From assembly GCF_003461245.1 (NCBI RefSeq), contig NZ_QTWS01000013.1, forward strand, positions 1 through 64,000: a DNA stretch of 64,000 nucleotides, in the 5' to 3' direction. Numbering within the stretch: position 1 is the stretch's first letter; each line of letters begins with the position of its first letter. The DNA comes from Blautia sp. AF19-10LB. Lineage in GTDB: Bacteria > Bacillota > Clostridia > Lachnospirales > Lachnospiraceae. Of the stretch, positions 16,294 to 25,432 are shown in pieces. Made by a program: the position numbers and the translations under genes. The notes under the pieces were generated by a model. The model was not told the origin of the DNA. It ran no database searches and saw only the letters and a list, made by a program, of their open reading frames with translations.

Positions 16294-17428
16294 AGGATAC
16301 TTAAAAATTTTAAAGAAAAATCTCGGAATGCTTCTGATATATCTGGTGATCTTTTTTGCAATTGCCATCGCACTTCAGGCTTCTGCCCGCAAAGAGCATC
16401 TCGGTACTTTTGAAAAGACACGGATCAATGTTGCCGTCGCAGACAGAGATCAGAGCGAACTTTCCCGGGGTCTTATCAGATACCTCAGTACTATCCACAA
16501 TGTATCTGAAATCTCCAGTGAACCATCCGTTATGCAGGAGGAACTTTTTTACAGAAATACATCTTATATCGTGCAGATCCCGGAAAATTTTTACCAGACA
16601 TGTATTGAAGAGGAAGAACCTCTCTCCGTCACCAAAGTCCCTGGTTCTTATACCTCTTTTTACGTAGATCAGCAGATCAGTACATGGATCAATTCCATAC
16701 GTACTTATACAGCCGCAGGTTTTTCCCTTAAGGAAGCCATGGATGCATCCATGGAATTGCCTGCCTCGGAAGTAACTATGTACAAAGGTACGGAAAATAA
16801 TCTTGAAACACCACCTTATATTTACTATTTCCGCTATGTTCCTTATCTGTTTCTTGCTGTGCTCAGTTATTCCATGGGGTATGTTCTCCTGGCTTTTCAG
16901 AAAGAAGATATCCTGAAACGAATGCGCGCCTCAGCAGTCTCGCTGCGTCGTCAGAATATGGAAGGACTGCTCGCAATGTTTATGCTCGGAGCTGTACTCT
17001 GGCTGATCTCAGTCGCAGGTGTCTGTGTCCTTTTTGGTAAGGAGTTCCTTACTTCTCCTCTGATCGGATACTATATTCTGAATACGGCACTGATGCTTGG
17101 TATTGCACTTTCGCTCTCCTATCTTGTGGGGATTTTTGTCAAAAACAGCAATATGCTGAATGGAATCTCCAACCTGCTTTCACTGGGAATGTGCTTTCTG
17201 TGCGGAGCATTTGTCCCAATGAGTATTATGAACAAAAGCGTCCTTAAGATTGCTCAGTTTCTGCCGGTCTACTGGTATGAATCTATAAATGAAACACTTG
17301 CACAATACAAAACCCTGCCCGTACCTGTTGCAGAAGAAATCTGGAAATCCATGGGAATCGAAGCTATGTTTATTGCTGCCTTTGTATTTATGATTCTGGC
17401 GATTTCGAAGTATAAACAGCAGGGCTGA
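16280..17428 (+). CDS. ABC-2 type transporter permease
   Basis: About 382 residues with the same layout as its partner: an N-terminal helix (LGMLLIYLVIFFAIAIALQ), an extracytoplasmic domain, and a C-terminal membrane block with several spans ending in a short basic tail. The ATG at 16280 follows GGAGGG and lies inside the previous gene. A longer frame from 16232 duplicates the neighbour's coding DNA and is rejected. It is last in the operon, with a terminator following. Confidence 0.9.
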   Translation: MTVFKGYLKILKKNLGMLLIYLVIFFAIAIALQASARKEHLGTFEKTRINVAVADRDQSELSRGLIRYLSTIHNVSEISSEPSVMQEELFYRNTSYIVQIPENFYQTCIEEEEPLSVTKVPGSYTSFYVDQQISTWINSIRTYTAAGFSLKEAMDASMELPASEVTMYKGTENNLETPPYIYYFRYVPYLFLAVLSYSMGYVLLAFQKEDILKRMRASAVSLRRQNMEGLLAMFMLGAVLWLISVAGVCVLFGKEFLTSPLIGYYILNTALMLGIALSLSYLVGIFVKNSNMLNGISNLLSLGMCFLCGAFVPMSIMNKSVLKIAQFLPVYWYESINETLAQYKTLPVPVAEEIWKSMGIEAMFIAAFVFMILAISKYKQQG

Positions 17429-17450
17429 TATTTTCTCCTCAATTTAAAAA

Positions 17451-17505
17451 AAGCCCCGTGGCTGGCTGAATTTGTTTATCAACTGTTCAGTCAGCTACAG
17501 GGCTT
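17451..17505. terminator. Bidirectional terminator
   Basis: Arms AAGCCCCGTGGCTG / CAGCTACAGGGCTT with an inner GCTGAA/TTCAGT pair lie between the ABC operon and the converging hydrolase gene. A poly-A run precedes it on the plus strand, a U-tract for the opposite direction. Confidence 0.8.
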
Positions 17506-17510
17506 GTGCA

Positions 17511-18464
17511 TTAAAAGAAAATTCCAACCTGTTCCAGAAAATGTTCCGGATCCTCTACCTGTGGAAAATGTTTTGTTTCGTTAAGAGTAACTGTTTCCAC
17601 AGATGGGTTAATGTTCTGATAAGCTTCTACTGTCGCTTCTCCATTGTTCTCAGCTTCACCCTCTACAATATAAAGACTGTTATCAATCTCTTTCAGTGCA
17701 CGGGTGATATCGATATTCATGTATTTTGATATTTTGTTTGCATATACATTCTTTGCATAACATCCGCCTTTGTGGGCAGCCTCATAATAAGCGTCCTGAA
17801 GATCGCGAAGCGGGTGGAATGGATCAAAGGCAAAGTTCTCAATAAACTCGTTATTGATCGCGGCTCTGGACACAACCATATGGTAAACCAGAGTACCAAA
17901 TACCGGAACTTCCAGACACTTGCGGAAAATTTTATCTTTCTTTGTCGGCATCTGTTTCAGGACTCCCGGACTGACCGGATTGACCATCATGATCTTGTTG
18001 AACAGTTTTTCTTCATTGCGGCATGCCATAATAACAAAGGATCCTGAATAACCGCTGACGATCACATCGGTTTTCTCTCCGATCACATTTTTGATGAAAT
18101 CGCAGATGCTCTGAACATATACATAATTTGTATAAGTCATACCTGGTTTCTCGGAACGTCCACAACCTGGAAGGTCTATGTTATACACGGTATGCTCCAG
18201 TGCAAGATCATCCTCTATCCTGCTCCATTCATATCCGGAACCGCCTGGAAGCATATCATGGATCAGAAGGATCGGGCTTCCTTTGCCTTTTCTTGTATAA
18301 TAGATATCACCAAAACGCCAATGGTAATAATTTTTGCCATTTGTATCAAGCATTTCCTTCAGACCTGCTGATGCCGCAACCACTTTGTTCGCAATGTGGA
18401 TGATAGCTGTTGTCGTTGTTGCCAGTGCTGCGAGAGTTATCAGTCGTTTACCGTGTTTATTCAT
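17511..18464 (-). CDS. Alpha/beta hydrolase, membrane-anchored
   Basis: 317 residues. An N-terminal hydrophobic helix (residues 8-30, AALATTTTAIIHIA) suggests a membrane anchor or uncleaved signal. The hydrolase core has an oxyanion region HDMLPGGSGYEW, the strand VYNIDLPGCGRSEKP, nucleophile elbow GYSGS, and a C-terminal His in ETKHFPQVEDP. A cap domain lies between. The substrate is unknown. It has its own promoter and a terminator at its 3' end, so it is monocistronic. Confidence 0.88.
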   Translation of the reverse strand: MNKHGKRLITLAALATTTTAIIHIANKVVAASAGLKEMLDTNGKNYYHWRFGDIYYTRKGKGSPILLIHDMLPGGSGYEWSRIEDDLALEHTVYNIDLPGCGRSEKPGMTYTNYVYVQSICDFIKNVIGEKTDVIVSGYSGSFVIMACRNEEKLFNKIMMVNPVSPGVLKQMPTKKDKIFRKCLEVPVFGTLVYHMVVSRAAINNEFIENFAFDPFHPLRDLQDAYYEAAHKGGCYAKNVYANKISKYMNIDITRALKEIDNSLYIVEGEAENNGEATVEAYQNINPSVETVTLNETKHFPQVEDPEHFLEQVGIFF

Positions 18465-18497
18465 GTTTTACCTCCCTTTTCATGTCTGAGTAGCCTT

Positions 18498-18526
18498 ATT
18501 ATACGACAAACAAAAAGGTTTTACAA
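18498..18526 (-). promoter_or_regulatory. Promoter of the alpha/beta hydrolase
   Basis: On the minus strand TTGTAA (18521-18526), a 17-bp spacer and TATAAT (18498-18503) lie 34 bp before the ATG. Confidence 0.65.
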
Positions 18527-18527
18527 T

Positions 18528-19553
18528 CTATAACAAATAAAGAAGTTTCTGCACATCTTCCATTCTGGTTGCCCAGCTTGTGGCAAATCTGACTGCTGTA
18601 TGAGAAGCATCTGTTTTTTCCCAGAAGCTGAACTGCACATCCTTTCGAAGTTCCTCCAACCGTGTATCCTCAAGGATAATAAACTGCTGATTTGTTGGAG
18701 ACTCCAAAAGAAATCTATATCCTTTTTCCTGTAGACCTTTTTTCAGAACTGCTGCCGTTTCGATCGCGTTTCTGCCGATTTCTTTATAAAGCTCATCGGT
18801 AAAAAGTGCATCAAACTGCACTCCCACAAGCCTTCCTTTGGCAAGCAGTGCTCCATGCTGCTTTACTCTTGTAAGAAAATGCTTCGGCATGCTGTCTCCC
18901 GTGAATACAACTGCCTCACCGCAGAGTGCGCCTGCCTTGGTCCCACCAATATAAAATACATCGCAGAGTTCTGCAATATCCTGTAATGTCACATCTGTTT
19001 CTGCCGCGGCAATTCCATAGATCAGTCTTGCACCGTCAAGGTACAGGGGCATTTTGTATTCTCTGCATACGGCTGACAACTCTTCCAGTTCTTTTCTGGA
19101 ATACAGGGTTCCATACTCTGTCGGATGAGAAATATAGACCATCCCCGGGAAAACCATATGCTCGTGGTTCTCATCTCCATAAAATCTCTCTGCCAGTTTC
19201 TGAAGATCTGCTGCACAGATCTTGCCATCCTTCTGTGGAAGTTCCAGAACTTTATGTCCGGTAAATTCGATTGCACCGGCCTCGTGTGTACTGACATGCC
19301 CCGTCTGAGCCGCTACAACGCCCTCATATGGCTGTAAAAGTGTGTCAATGACAATCTGATTGGTCTGCGTTCCTCCTGTCAGCAGAAAGACTTCTGCGTC
19401 CTCACAGCCGCAGGCCTTCTTAATCTTCTCCTTGGCTGACTCGCAGTAGTGATCCATGCCATAACCGGCAAGCTGCTCCATATTGGTGTCAATCAGGTGC
19501 TGAAGAATTTTTTCATGCGCACCTTCTGAATAATCATTTACAAAATATAACAT
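18528..19553 (-). CDS. Low-specificity threonine aldolase-like PLP enzyme (beta-eliminating lyase family)
   Basis: 341 residues of a fold-type I pyridoxal-phosphate enzyme. Visible motifs are GGTQTNQ (phosphate-binding turn), a HEAGAIE segment, the PLP aspartate in LYLDGARL, and the Schiff-base lysine in GGTKAGAL. All match bacterial threonine aldolases (glycine plus acetaldehyde from L-threonine or allo-threonine). The substrate could be another beta-hydroxy amino acid. It starts ATG-TTA; the upstream gene ends 41 nt before it, so it may be read from the long minus-strand run. Confidence 0.9.
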   Translation of the reverse strand: MLYFVNDYSEGAHEKILQHLIDTNMEQLAGYGMDHYCESAKEKIKKACGCEDAEVFLLTGGTQTNQIVIDTLLQPYEGVVAAQTGHVSTHEAGAIEFTGHKVLELPQKDGKICAADLQKLAERFYGDENHEHMVFPGMVYISHPTEYGTLYSRKELEELSAVCREYKMPLYLDGARLIYGIAAAETDVTLQDIAELCDVFYIGGTKAGALCGEAVVFTGDSMPKHFLTRVKQHGALLAKGRLVGVQFDALFTDELYKEIGRNAIETAAVLKKGLQEKGYRFLLESPTNQQFIILEDTRLEELRKDVQFSFWEKTDASHTAVRFATSWATRMEDVQKLLYLL

Positions 19554-19593
19554 CTCTGATTCCTCACTTTACAATAAAATCAGCTTTATTTTA

Positions 19594-20697
19594 TCACTGC
19601 GCATTCTTTTGTGCCACCAGTAAATCGATAATTCTCGGATCTGTGTCCTCCCTGCCAGAAAAAACTGTATATTTCAATAACGCATCTGCATTCTTTTTGC
19701 CGATATATTTCTGTTTGATCGCATACTTTATAAGTTTCCAGTCATTTCGCTGTATAAGCCATTCCGTTATCGGATCTGTTTCTTCCCGAAGCTTATCCGG
19801 AACCGCATAGCGCATCAGACGCTTCATCCACTTTCCCGGCATGATCCTTTTTCTCGGATCCTCTTTTGATACCTGCGCCATGTACTGATGTATCGCTGCA
19901 AAATTTTTCTTCATGCCGGATCTCTGCCGGATTAGATCAAGGGTAAAGACTCCCTGTTCCATAAACTCTTCCACTCTGTCTGTCACATCATACGGACCAT
20001 ATCTGCACACCAGATTCATAAAATACGATACATGATTCTCTACATCTTCCAGATTCCATTCTTCTACATGTCCCCAGCCCAGTTTTGATCTTGGAATTTT
20101 CAGTTTCCGATTCCTCTTATAATCTATGATCCTATCCAGATAACCGATAAGTTTTCCCTGAATATCCTGTACTATTATACTGGCGGTTTCCGGTCCCATA
20201 TATCGTTCAAACATCTTAAAAAAAGCAAAATTTTCTGTATGCATATATTTCTGCAAAACATAAAAACTTCTTTTGATCTGTCCGCCCTGTTTTTTCCTTT
20301 TAGCCAGCCATCTGAGATACGTCCGGAGTTCGCGCGCGCCTTCTTTTGGATCAGGATGGTTTTCCATATATCGCTGCAGTAATGGTTGATTTCGGCCTTC
20401 ATAGATTGCTGACATTCTTACCAGATCTGTTACTTCCGGTATTGTTCTTATCATAAATTCTGTCAGTCCCTTTGTGGAAAGTGCAATTGCACATTCCAGT
20501 GCAGGACTTCTTCTGACGGGCTGTTTCTGTGCCAGTTTCCGAATCTGTCTTTTCTTTCCAGCTATAACTGCTTCCGTCAGACTGCCATCTACATAATAAA
20601 AACTGGCATCATCAAAAGAAGTTATTCTTGTTCTTTCTTTTGCATTCACAGCCTCGTAAGCATCCTGATCAATTACTTCAAAGCGGTCCTCTTCCAT
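19594..20697 (-). CDS. Hypothetical protein, island paralogue family member 1
   Basis: 367 residues, no signal or membrane span. I do not recognise the family. It is a clear paralogue of 20711-21745 and 22792-24081. Shared blocks are VRMSAIYEGRNQPLL, a K/R-rich segment, YGPYDVTD, LIRQRSG(M/I)(K/R)KNF, KWMKRLMRYAVPDKLREETDP, and a C-terminal helix pair DWKLIKYAIKQKYIGK-NADALLKY. The repeated helical pairs resemble ankyrin or similar solenoid repeats. The first 60 residues carry YYVDGSLTEAVIAG, shared only with member 3. AAGGAG lies before the ATG, 13 nt after member 2. It is last gene of the sigma-containing run. Confidence 0.8.
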   Translation of the reverse strand: MEEDRFEVIDQDAYEAVNAKERTRITSFDDASFYYVDGSLTEAVIAGKKRQIRKLAQKQPVRRSPALECAIALSTKGLTEFMIRTIPEVTDLVRMSAIYEGRNQPLLQRYMENHPDPKEGARELRTYLRWLAKRKKQGGQIKRSFYVLQKYMHTENFAFFKMFERYMGPETASIIVQDIQGKLIGYLDRIIDYKRNRKLKIPRSKLGWGHVEEWNLEDVENHVSYFMNLVCRYGPYDVTDRVEEFMEQGVFTLDLIRQRSGMKKNFAAIHQYMAQVSKEDPRKRIMPGKWMKRLMRYAVPDKLREETDPITEWLIQRNDWKLIKYAIKQKYIGKKNADALLKYTVFSGREDTDPRIIDLLVAQKNAQ

Positions 20698-20710
20698 TTC
20701 CAGCTCCTTC

Positions 20711-21745
20711 TCATTGAGTTTTTACGGATTTCTCCACAGACTGCTGCTTATGCCCGGTCATTTCTTCTGTCAGCAGTTCAATGATCCAATCATCTGTTTC
20801 CACATTTTTCAGAGAAAAAGCATATTCCAGAAGTTTCCCTGCATTTTCTTTTCCGATATATTTCTGTTTGATCGCATACTTTATGAGTTTTCTGTCATTT
20901 TTCTTTATGATCCATTCTGTAATCGGATCTGTTTCTTCCCGAAGCTTATCCGGAACTGCGTAGTGCATCAGCCTCTTTGTCCATTTTTTCTGTATGATAC
21001 TTTCCTTTTGTCTGCTCTCCGGCATCTCCACCTCATACTGATGCAATGCCACAAAGTTCTTTCTTACACCGGACTTTAATTTTATCATGTCCAGCACGTA
21101 CACACCGTCATCCACGAAATCATAAACTTTATCCGAAACATCAACCGGACCATATTTCTGTGTCAGCAGCATAAAATACTGAACACAATTTATGGCATCT
21201 GGTTTATCCATATCATTCAGATCATCCCAGTTCAGGTTTATCCCGGAAAAACTGTAACCAGCCAGTTCATCTGTTATTTCTGATTCCAGATACTCAAGAA
21301 GTCTTCTCTGTATATCTCTGATGATCTGATCAGCATATCCGGATTCTCTCATCCAGTAGGTACGCAGAAATATTTTGAAAAACCGAAAATCTTCTGTATA
21401 ACTATCCTTTTTCCGTACATACAGTCTTCTTTTTATTTTTTCTTTCCGCTTTTTCTTTCCATTCAGCCATTCCAGATATGCCCGAAGTTCTTCGTGTACC
21501 TCATCCTCATAATGATTTCTGATATATTGTCTTAACAGTGGAATATTCTGTGCCTCGTAAATAGCAGACAGCCGTACCTGATCTGCCAGATCTCTGCACT
21601 TTTTTATAAATTCCTCACTGTGTTTTTCATCCATAAAAGCAATGGTGCTCTCCAGTTCCGAACTCATGATAATGGTTCCGTCTTTTATATACTTTTCTAT
21701 CCCATTCTGATCTTCATAGTTTGTTCCAGAGAATTTCAAGCCCAT
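20711..21745 (-). CDS. Hypothetical protein, island paralogue family member 2
   Basis: 344 residues, intact, paralogous to members 1 and 3 over nearly the whole length (RLSAIYEAQNIPLL, INLNWDDLNDM, YGPVDVSD, LDMIKLKSGVRKNF, RLMHYAVPDKLREETDPITEW, KLIKYAIKQKYIGKENAGKLLEYA). It lacks most of the N-terminal extension of member 3. It is soluble and helix-rich with a strongly basic stretch near residues 95-110 (KKKRKEKIKRR). AGGAG is 5 nt before the ATG. It lies 40 nt downstream of the sigma factor. The function is unknown. Confidence 0.8.
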   Translation of the reverse strand: MGLKFSGTNYEDQNGIEKYIKDGTIIMSSELESTIAFMDEKHSEEFIKKCRDLADQVRLSAIYEAQNIPLLRQYIRNHYEDEVHEELRAYLEWLNGKKKRKEKIKRRLYVRKKDSYTEDFRFFKIFLRTYWMRESGYADQIIRDIQRRLLEYLESEITDELAGYSFSGINLNWDDLNDMDKPDAINCVQYFMLLTQKYGPVDVSDKVYDFVDDGVYVLDMIKLKSGVRKNFVALHQYEVEMPESRQKESIIQKKWTKRLMHYAVPDKLREETDPITEWIIKKNDRKLIKYAIKQKYIGKENAGKLLEYAFSLKNVETDDWIIELLTEEMTGHKQQSVEKSVKTQ

Positions 21746-21785
21746 TTTTACTCCTGTCTGTCAGTCAACTCTTGTCATTTTCCTT

Positions 21786-22649
21786 TTATTCTATATACTT
21801 ATGTAAAATTCTGCCTCTGACTGGATGACGCAGTTTGCGTAATGCTTTCGCTTCAATCTGCCTTATACGTTCTCTGGTTACGCCAAATTTCTGGCTAACT
21901 TCCTCCAGTGTATATTCTTTTCCATCTGTCAGCCCATATCTCAGCCTGAGGATTTCTTTTTCTCTCGGAGCCAGTGTATCCATCACCTGATCCAGTGCCT
22001 CAGCAGCTTTATGAATGTCTATTTCTTTCTCTACTTCTTCCATTTCTGTAATGAATTCTTCTGGCACGTCATTTGTATAGCAATTGCTTTCTTCTATATA
22101 GTTTTCTGCAAAATACTGCTCCATGGATTCTTCCGGAATCATTGCATCCATAGCAATTTCTATCGCTTCCGCTGACAGATTCGTTTCCTTCCGAAGAAGT
22201 TCAAATGCTTCCTTCTTCTCTGATTCTTTAAGATTTCCAGGTTTATATCCATTATCTCTCAGTTTACGGTATACTTTAAAGTAATTTCTTTTGTGATCAG
22301 GTGGATAATGCATTGTCTTCCTTGTTGTTTCCTGATTTCTGTCAAATCTGCTTATGATATAAGTGTGTGCATATTCCTCAAATATACCGCATCTGTCAAT
22401 ATTGTAGTTATTTGCTGCCACAACAAGCCCTATATGCGCTTCCGAAATTGCATCTATGATATTCATTTCGTTCTCTTCCGCTCTTTGTAAACCCAGTCTT
22501 ACCGCATATCTCGTATACAGTTCTATAAGCCTTTCCGTTGCTTTTTTGTCCTTTTTTCTCAGCCCGGCTTCCAACTGCTGTATTTCCTCATCTTCCGGAA
22601 GTTCGATTTCTCTTACTTCGTCTATGAATTCTTCCATGGACGGATCCAT
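21786..22649 (-). CDS. Sigma-70 family RNA polymerase sigma factor (island-specific)
   Basis: About 287 residues from the first ATG. The N-terminal part corresponds to sigma region 2 (ERLIELYTRYAVRLG, a weak NIIDAISEAHIGL, and an aromatic/basic helix ending YIISRF). The centre is diverged. The end is a textbook region 4 (DTLAPREKEILRLRYGL, YTLEEVSQKFGVTRERIRQIEAKALRKLRHP). It resembles RpoD in region 4 but lacks region 1.1 and full region 2.4, so it is an alternative factor. The frame stays open upstream to 22892, through the end of member 3. Coding character seems to begin near 22745, where AAGGAAC precedes only a CTG, so the true start is unsettled. Confidence 0.85.
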   Translation of the reverse strand: MDPSMEEFIDEVREIELPEDEEIQQLEAGLRKKDKKATERLIELYTRYAVRLGLQRAEENEMNIIDAISEAHIGLVVAANNYNIDRCGIFEEYAHTYIISRFDRNQETTRKTMHYPPDHKRNYFKVYRKLRDNGYKPGNLKESEKKEAFELLRKETNLSAEAIEIAMDAMIPEESMEQYFAENYIEESNCYTNDVPEEFITEMEEVEKEIDIHKAAEALDQVMDTLAPREKEILRLRYGLTDGKEYTLEEVSQKFGVTRERIRQIEAKALRKLRHPVRGRILHKYIE

Positions 22650-22791
22650 TTCTACTACTTTTTTATAAATTTTTTCATAATCTACGTTTGCATATGGTCT
22701 GTAGCTGATATTACTTCTCAGTAACCTGTTCCTTTCTTTTTGAATAGTATTTATTAATTTTCGGGTTCCCTGTGCAAAAGCTGTTTGTATC

Positions 22792-24081
22792 TTATCTTTC
22801 TGCCAGCAGCAACTGAACAATTCGTGGATCTGTTTCTGTATTTTCCACAGTGGTTGCATACTCCAGAAGTTTGTCTGCATTTTCCTTCCCAATATATTTT
22901 TGTCTGATTGCGCGTTTTACAAGTTTCCAGTCATCTCTCTATATGATCCACTCTGTGACCGGATCGGTTTTCTCCCACAGTGTTTCCGAAACTGCATATC
23001 GCATCAGGCGTTTCAGCCATTTCCCACGCATGATTCCAGCCTTTGCATTATCCTTTGGCATCTTTACTTCATACTGGTTCAGCTTCACGAAGTTTTTTCT
23101 TATGCCAGATTTTAATCTTATCATATCCAGTGCAACGATCTCACCTGATATGATATCCTGTACTTCATCTGTGATATCAAGCGGTCCATATTTCTTTGTC
23201 AACAACATGAAACATCGGACACAATTTATAAATTTAGATTCTGTCATATCATCCAGATCATCCCAGTTCAGGTTTGTCCAAAAGATTTCACGCATCTCAC
23301 CTTCTGCCATTATCGTTCTGCTCAGATAGTCCAGAAGTCGTCGCTGAATATCCCTTATGATTATTATGTCTGGCTCTCTTTCTATTTCAAAGGTTCGAAC
23401 AAATAATTTAAAAAACCAGAAATTTTCGTTCTCGTTATATGCGTTCCATTCGTACAGCTTTCGTTCTATGCTTTTTTTGTCTTTTCTCCTGTTATTCAGC
23501 CATTCCAGATAAGTTCTCAGTTCCTGCAGATCCCGGCTACGGTGTGTTTTTATGTAATATTTCAGCAGGGTGGTATTCTGAGCCTCATAAATGGCAGATA
23601 ACCGCACCTGTGATGCCAGTTCTCCGTATTCTTTTATAAATTTCTCAGTACGTTCTTCGTTCAGAAAAGCAATCGCACTTTCCAGTCCCGGACTCATTAT
23701 GACTGGCTGTTCTTCCACAAATTTTTCAGTTTCAGCCTGATTGTTTAACAGAATCGCAGCCGTCAGTGGTCTTTCCACATAAAAGAAGGATCTTTCTCCC
23801 ATTAAAGTCTCCCATGACCAGACATCTACTTTTATTGCTCCTGGACACTCATATGCGTCTTTAAAGATATCCCAGTGTATATCGTCTGTTTTCATTTGCA
23901 GGCATTGTTCCAGTTGCTTTTCATCTTGAATTTTAAATGACCAGTCCATATCGTCTTCCGGCCATTCTCTGTCTTCGTTCATTGACATAGAGGATTTCCC
24001 GCATGACTCTCTCCAGAATTCTTTTTCGGATATTTGTACGTTTCCTGGTTTTTCTGATCTTAAAGGTATTCTTAAAGACAT
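22792..24081 (-). pseudogene. Island paralogue family member 3, interrupted by an amber codon
   Basis: The frame reads 380 residues to a TAG at 22939-22941. It then continues without another stop as RDDWKLVKRAIRQKYIGKE and on to TAA at 22792, exactly the C-terminal helices of members 1 and 2. In member 1 the same position is CAG (WLIQRNDW), so one C-to-T change explains the stop. GGGAGG lies before the ATG. It carries the longest N-terminus of the family (about 90 extra residues). The 380-residue product, missing the last 48 residues, may still be made; suppression of the amber codon is possible but unproven. Confidence 0.75.
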
Positions 24082-24155
24082 TTTTCCTCCCTGCTATGGC
24101 GGCACCTGCCTGTGCCGCTACAATCTCTGTAAACTGGTAAACCTGTTTCATGATC

Positions 24156-24911
24156 TTACCAGATTCTGATCATCTGCTCATAAATCAGAATTTCTTCTAT
24201 ATTCACATTTCGATTATCGTGATAGTGCCCGAAGAACCATTTCTTAAAACTTGTATTCTGGCGGATTTTTTCGTGATATTCTGTAAGAATATCCGTCTTG
24301 TACAACCCGCCTCCAAGTAAGGTCTGCGTACTCGATGCACAGCAATGTGTTACAATAAAATCCACTTTGTTATCATGTGCTGCCAGGTTCTCGATTCCTT
24401 CCTGCATCTCTTCTTCGGATGGAAGTTCCTGCTTCCACCAGCTCACATGATTTATTCGGTACGGATACCAGCCCCGATCCAATTCCTTCTTTTTTTTCTT
24501 AAAATCAGGATCATCCGGTTCAAGGATGCCTCCGGCAATATCATGACTGCTGGCTCCGCCAAATGCAAATATGCTTTTTCCATCAATTTCAAACACCTGT
24601 CCACGCATCAGATGAATGACGGACGGCCGTATCTTGTGAACCTTGCCCCCGTGCCATTTTTCGATCGGATAAGCATAAAGCCGGTCAAAATTCTCGTGAT
24701 TCCCATCCACAAACAATGTTGTAAACGACCTGTTCTCCAGCCAGTCCATGAGCTTTGCTTCTCTGCTGCTTTCTTCGTTTCTGTTCCAGACACCGCCAAA
24801 GTCGCCACAGATGATCACACAATCATCCTTGGTCATTTCTTTTTGTTCTGGAAAAACATCTAGATTGAATCTTTCAAAATCCTGGTGGCAGTCGCCCGTT
24901 ATATATATCAT
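24156..24911 (-). CDS. Calcineurin-like metallophosphoesterase
   Basis: 251 residues with all five phosphoesterase motifs: GDCHQD (D-x-H), ICGDFGG (GD), DGNHEN (GNHE), THCC, and FGHYH. They form a two-metal site that can cleave phosphomonoesters, diesters or cyclic nucleotides. It has no signal peptide, so it is cytoplasmic. The start overlaps the stop of the acidic protein (ATGA), and member 3 of the unknown family follows after 74 nt. The substrate is unknown; beside a tRNA polymerase and a nuclease, an RNA end or nucleotide substrate is plausible but inferred. Confidence 0.92.
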   Translation of the reverse strand: MIYITGDCHQDFERFNLDVFPEQKEMTKDDCVIICGDFGGVWNRNEESSREAKLMDWLENRSFTTLFVDGNHENFDRLYAYPIEKWHGGKVHKIRPSVIHLMRGQVFEIDGKSIFAFGGASSHDIAGGILEPDDPDFKKKKKELDRGWYPYRINHVSWWKQELPSEEEMQEGIENLAAHDNKVDFIVTHCCASSTQTLLGGGLYKTDILTEYHEKIRQNTSFKKWFFGHYHDNRNVNIEEILIYEQMIRIW

Positions 24912-25378
24912 ATTTCATCACCTTCCTGCATTTTACATCCGGTGCAATCTGCATGTTCCATATAAAACATGTAGAGAAATGCAAACACATCCGGATCATC
25001 CAGATCCATCTCGATTACGCCCTCTTCATCAGACTTCCATAATGTTTCATCATCCTCATCTTCGAACATCTCTTCATTGGATTCGTCAGGTTCTTCGCTT
25101 ATAAGATTCAAAAGGGAATCATCATCATAATCGAACTCATCTGTGAAGATATCCTCGTCTGAATCAACAATGTCCTCATCTTCTTCATACCAGTGATCTT
25201 CGCTCCATCTGTCTTCCAGGTAATCATGGACAGATTTTCCCGCCCACATATCGGGATTTTCGAACCAGCTACGCAGCTCTCTTGCCTCTCTTTCCACTTC
25301 TTCCAGTTCGTCGTCCGGGATGTCCTCAAATAAGTCATCACGCTCGTTCATTTCTTCTGCTAAATATTCTTCTCTCAT
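24908..25378 (-). CDS. Extremely acidic small protein
   Basis: About 156 residues, roughly 40 percent Asp plus Glu, with very few basic residues after residue 75. Aromatic residues are interspersed (DHWYEEDED, FDYDDDS) and there is a C-terminal CTGCKM pair of cysteines. GGGGAGG lies 9 nt before the ATG at 25378; the longer TTG start includes the ribosome site and is rejected. It is first gene after promoter module C and is coupled (ATGA) to the phosphoesterase. The composition resembles DNA-mimic or anti-restriction proteins, but no family is recognised. Confidence 0.72.
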   Translation of the reverse strand: MREEYLAEEMNERDDLFEDIPDDELEEVEREARELRSWFENPDMWAGKSVHDYLEDRWSEDHWYEEDEDIVDSDEDIFTDEFDYDDDSLLNLISEEPDESNEEMFEDEDDETLWKSDEEGVIEMDLDDPDVFAFLYMFYMEHADCTGCKMQEGDEI

Positions 25379-25432
25379 AAAAAAAATCCTCCCCAAACAT
25401 TTGAAATCTGCTCTGTTTTATTGTTCGCTATA

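Noticed and set aside
23933..24151. Minus-strand ORF starting 4 nt after the phosphoesterase stop (MKQVYQFTEIVAA)
   Set aside because: Most of it lies in another frame of paralogue 3, which has its own good ribosome site; the short unique part is not convincing.
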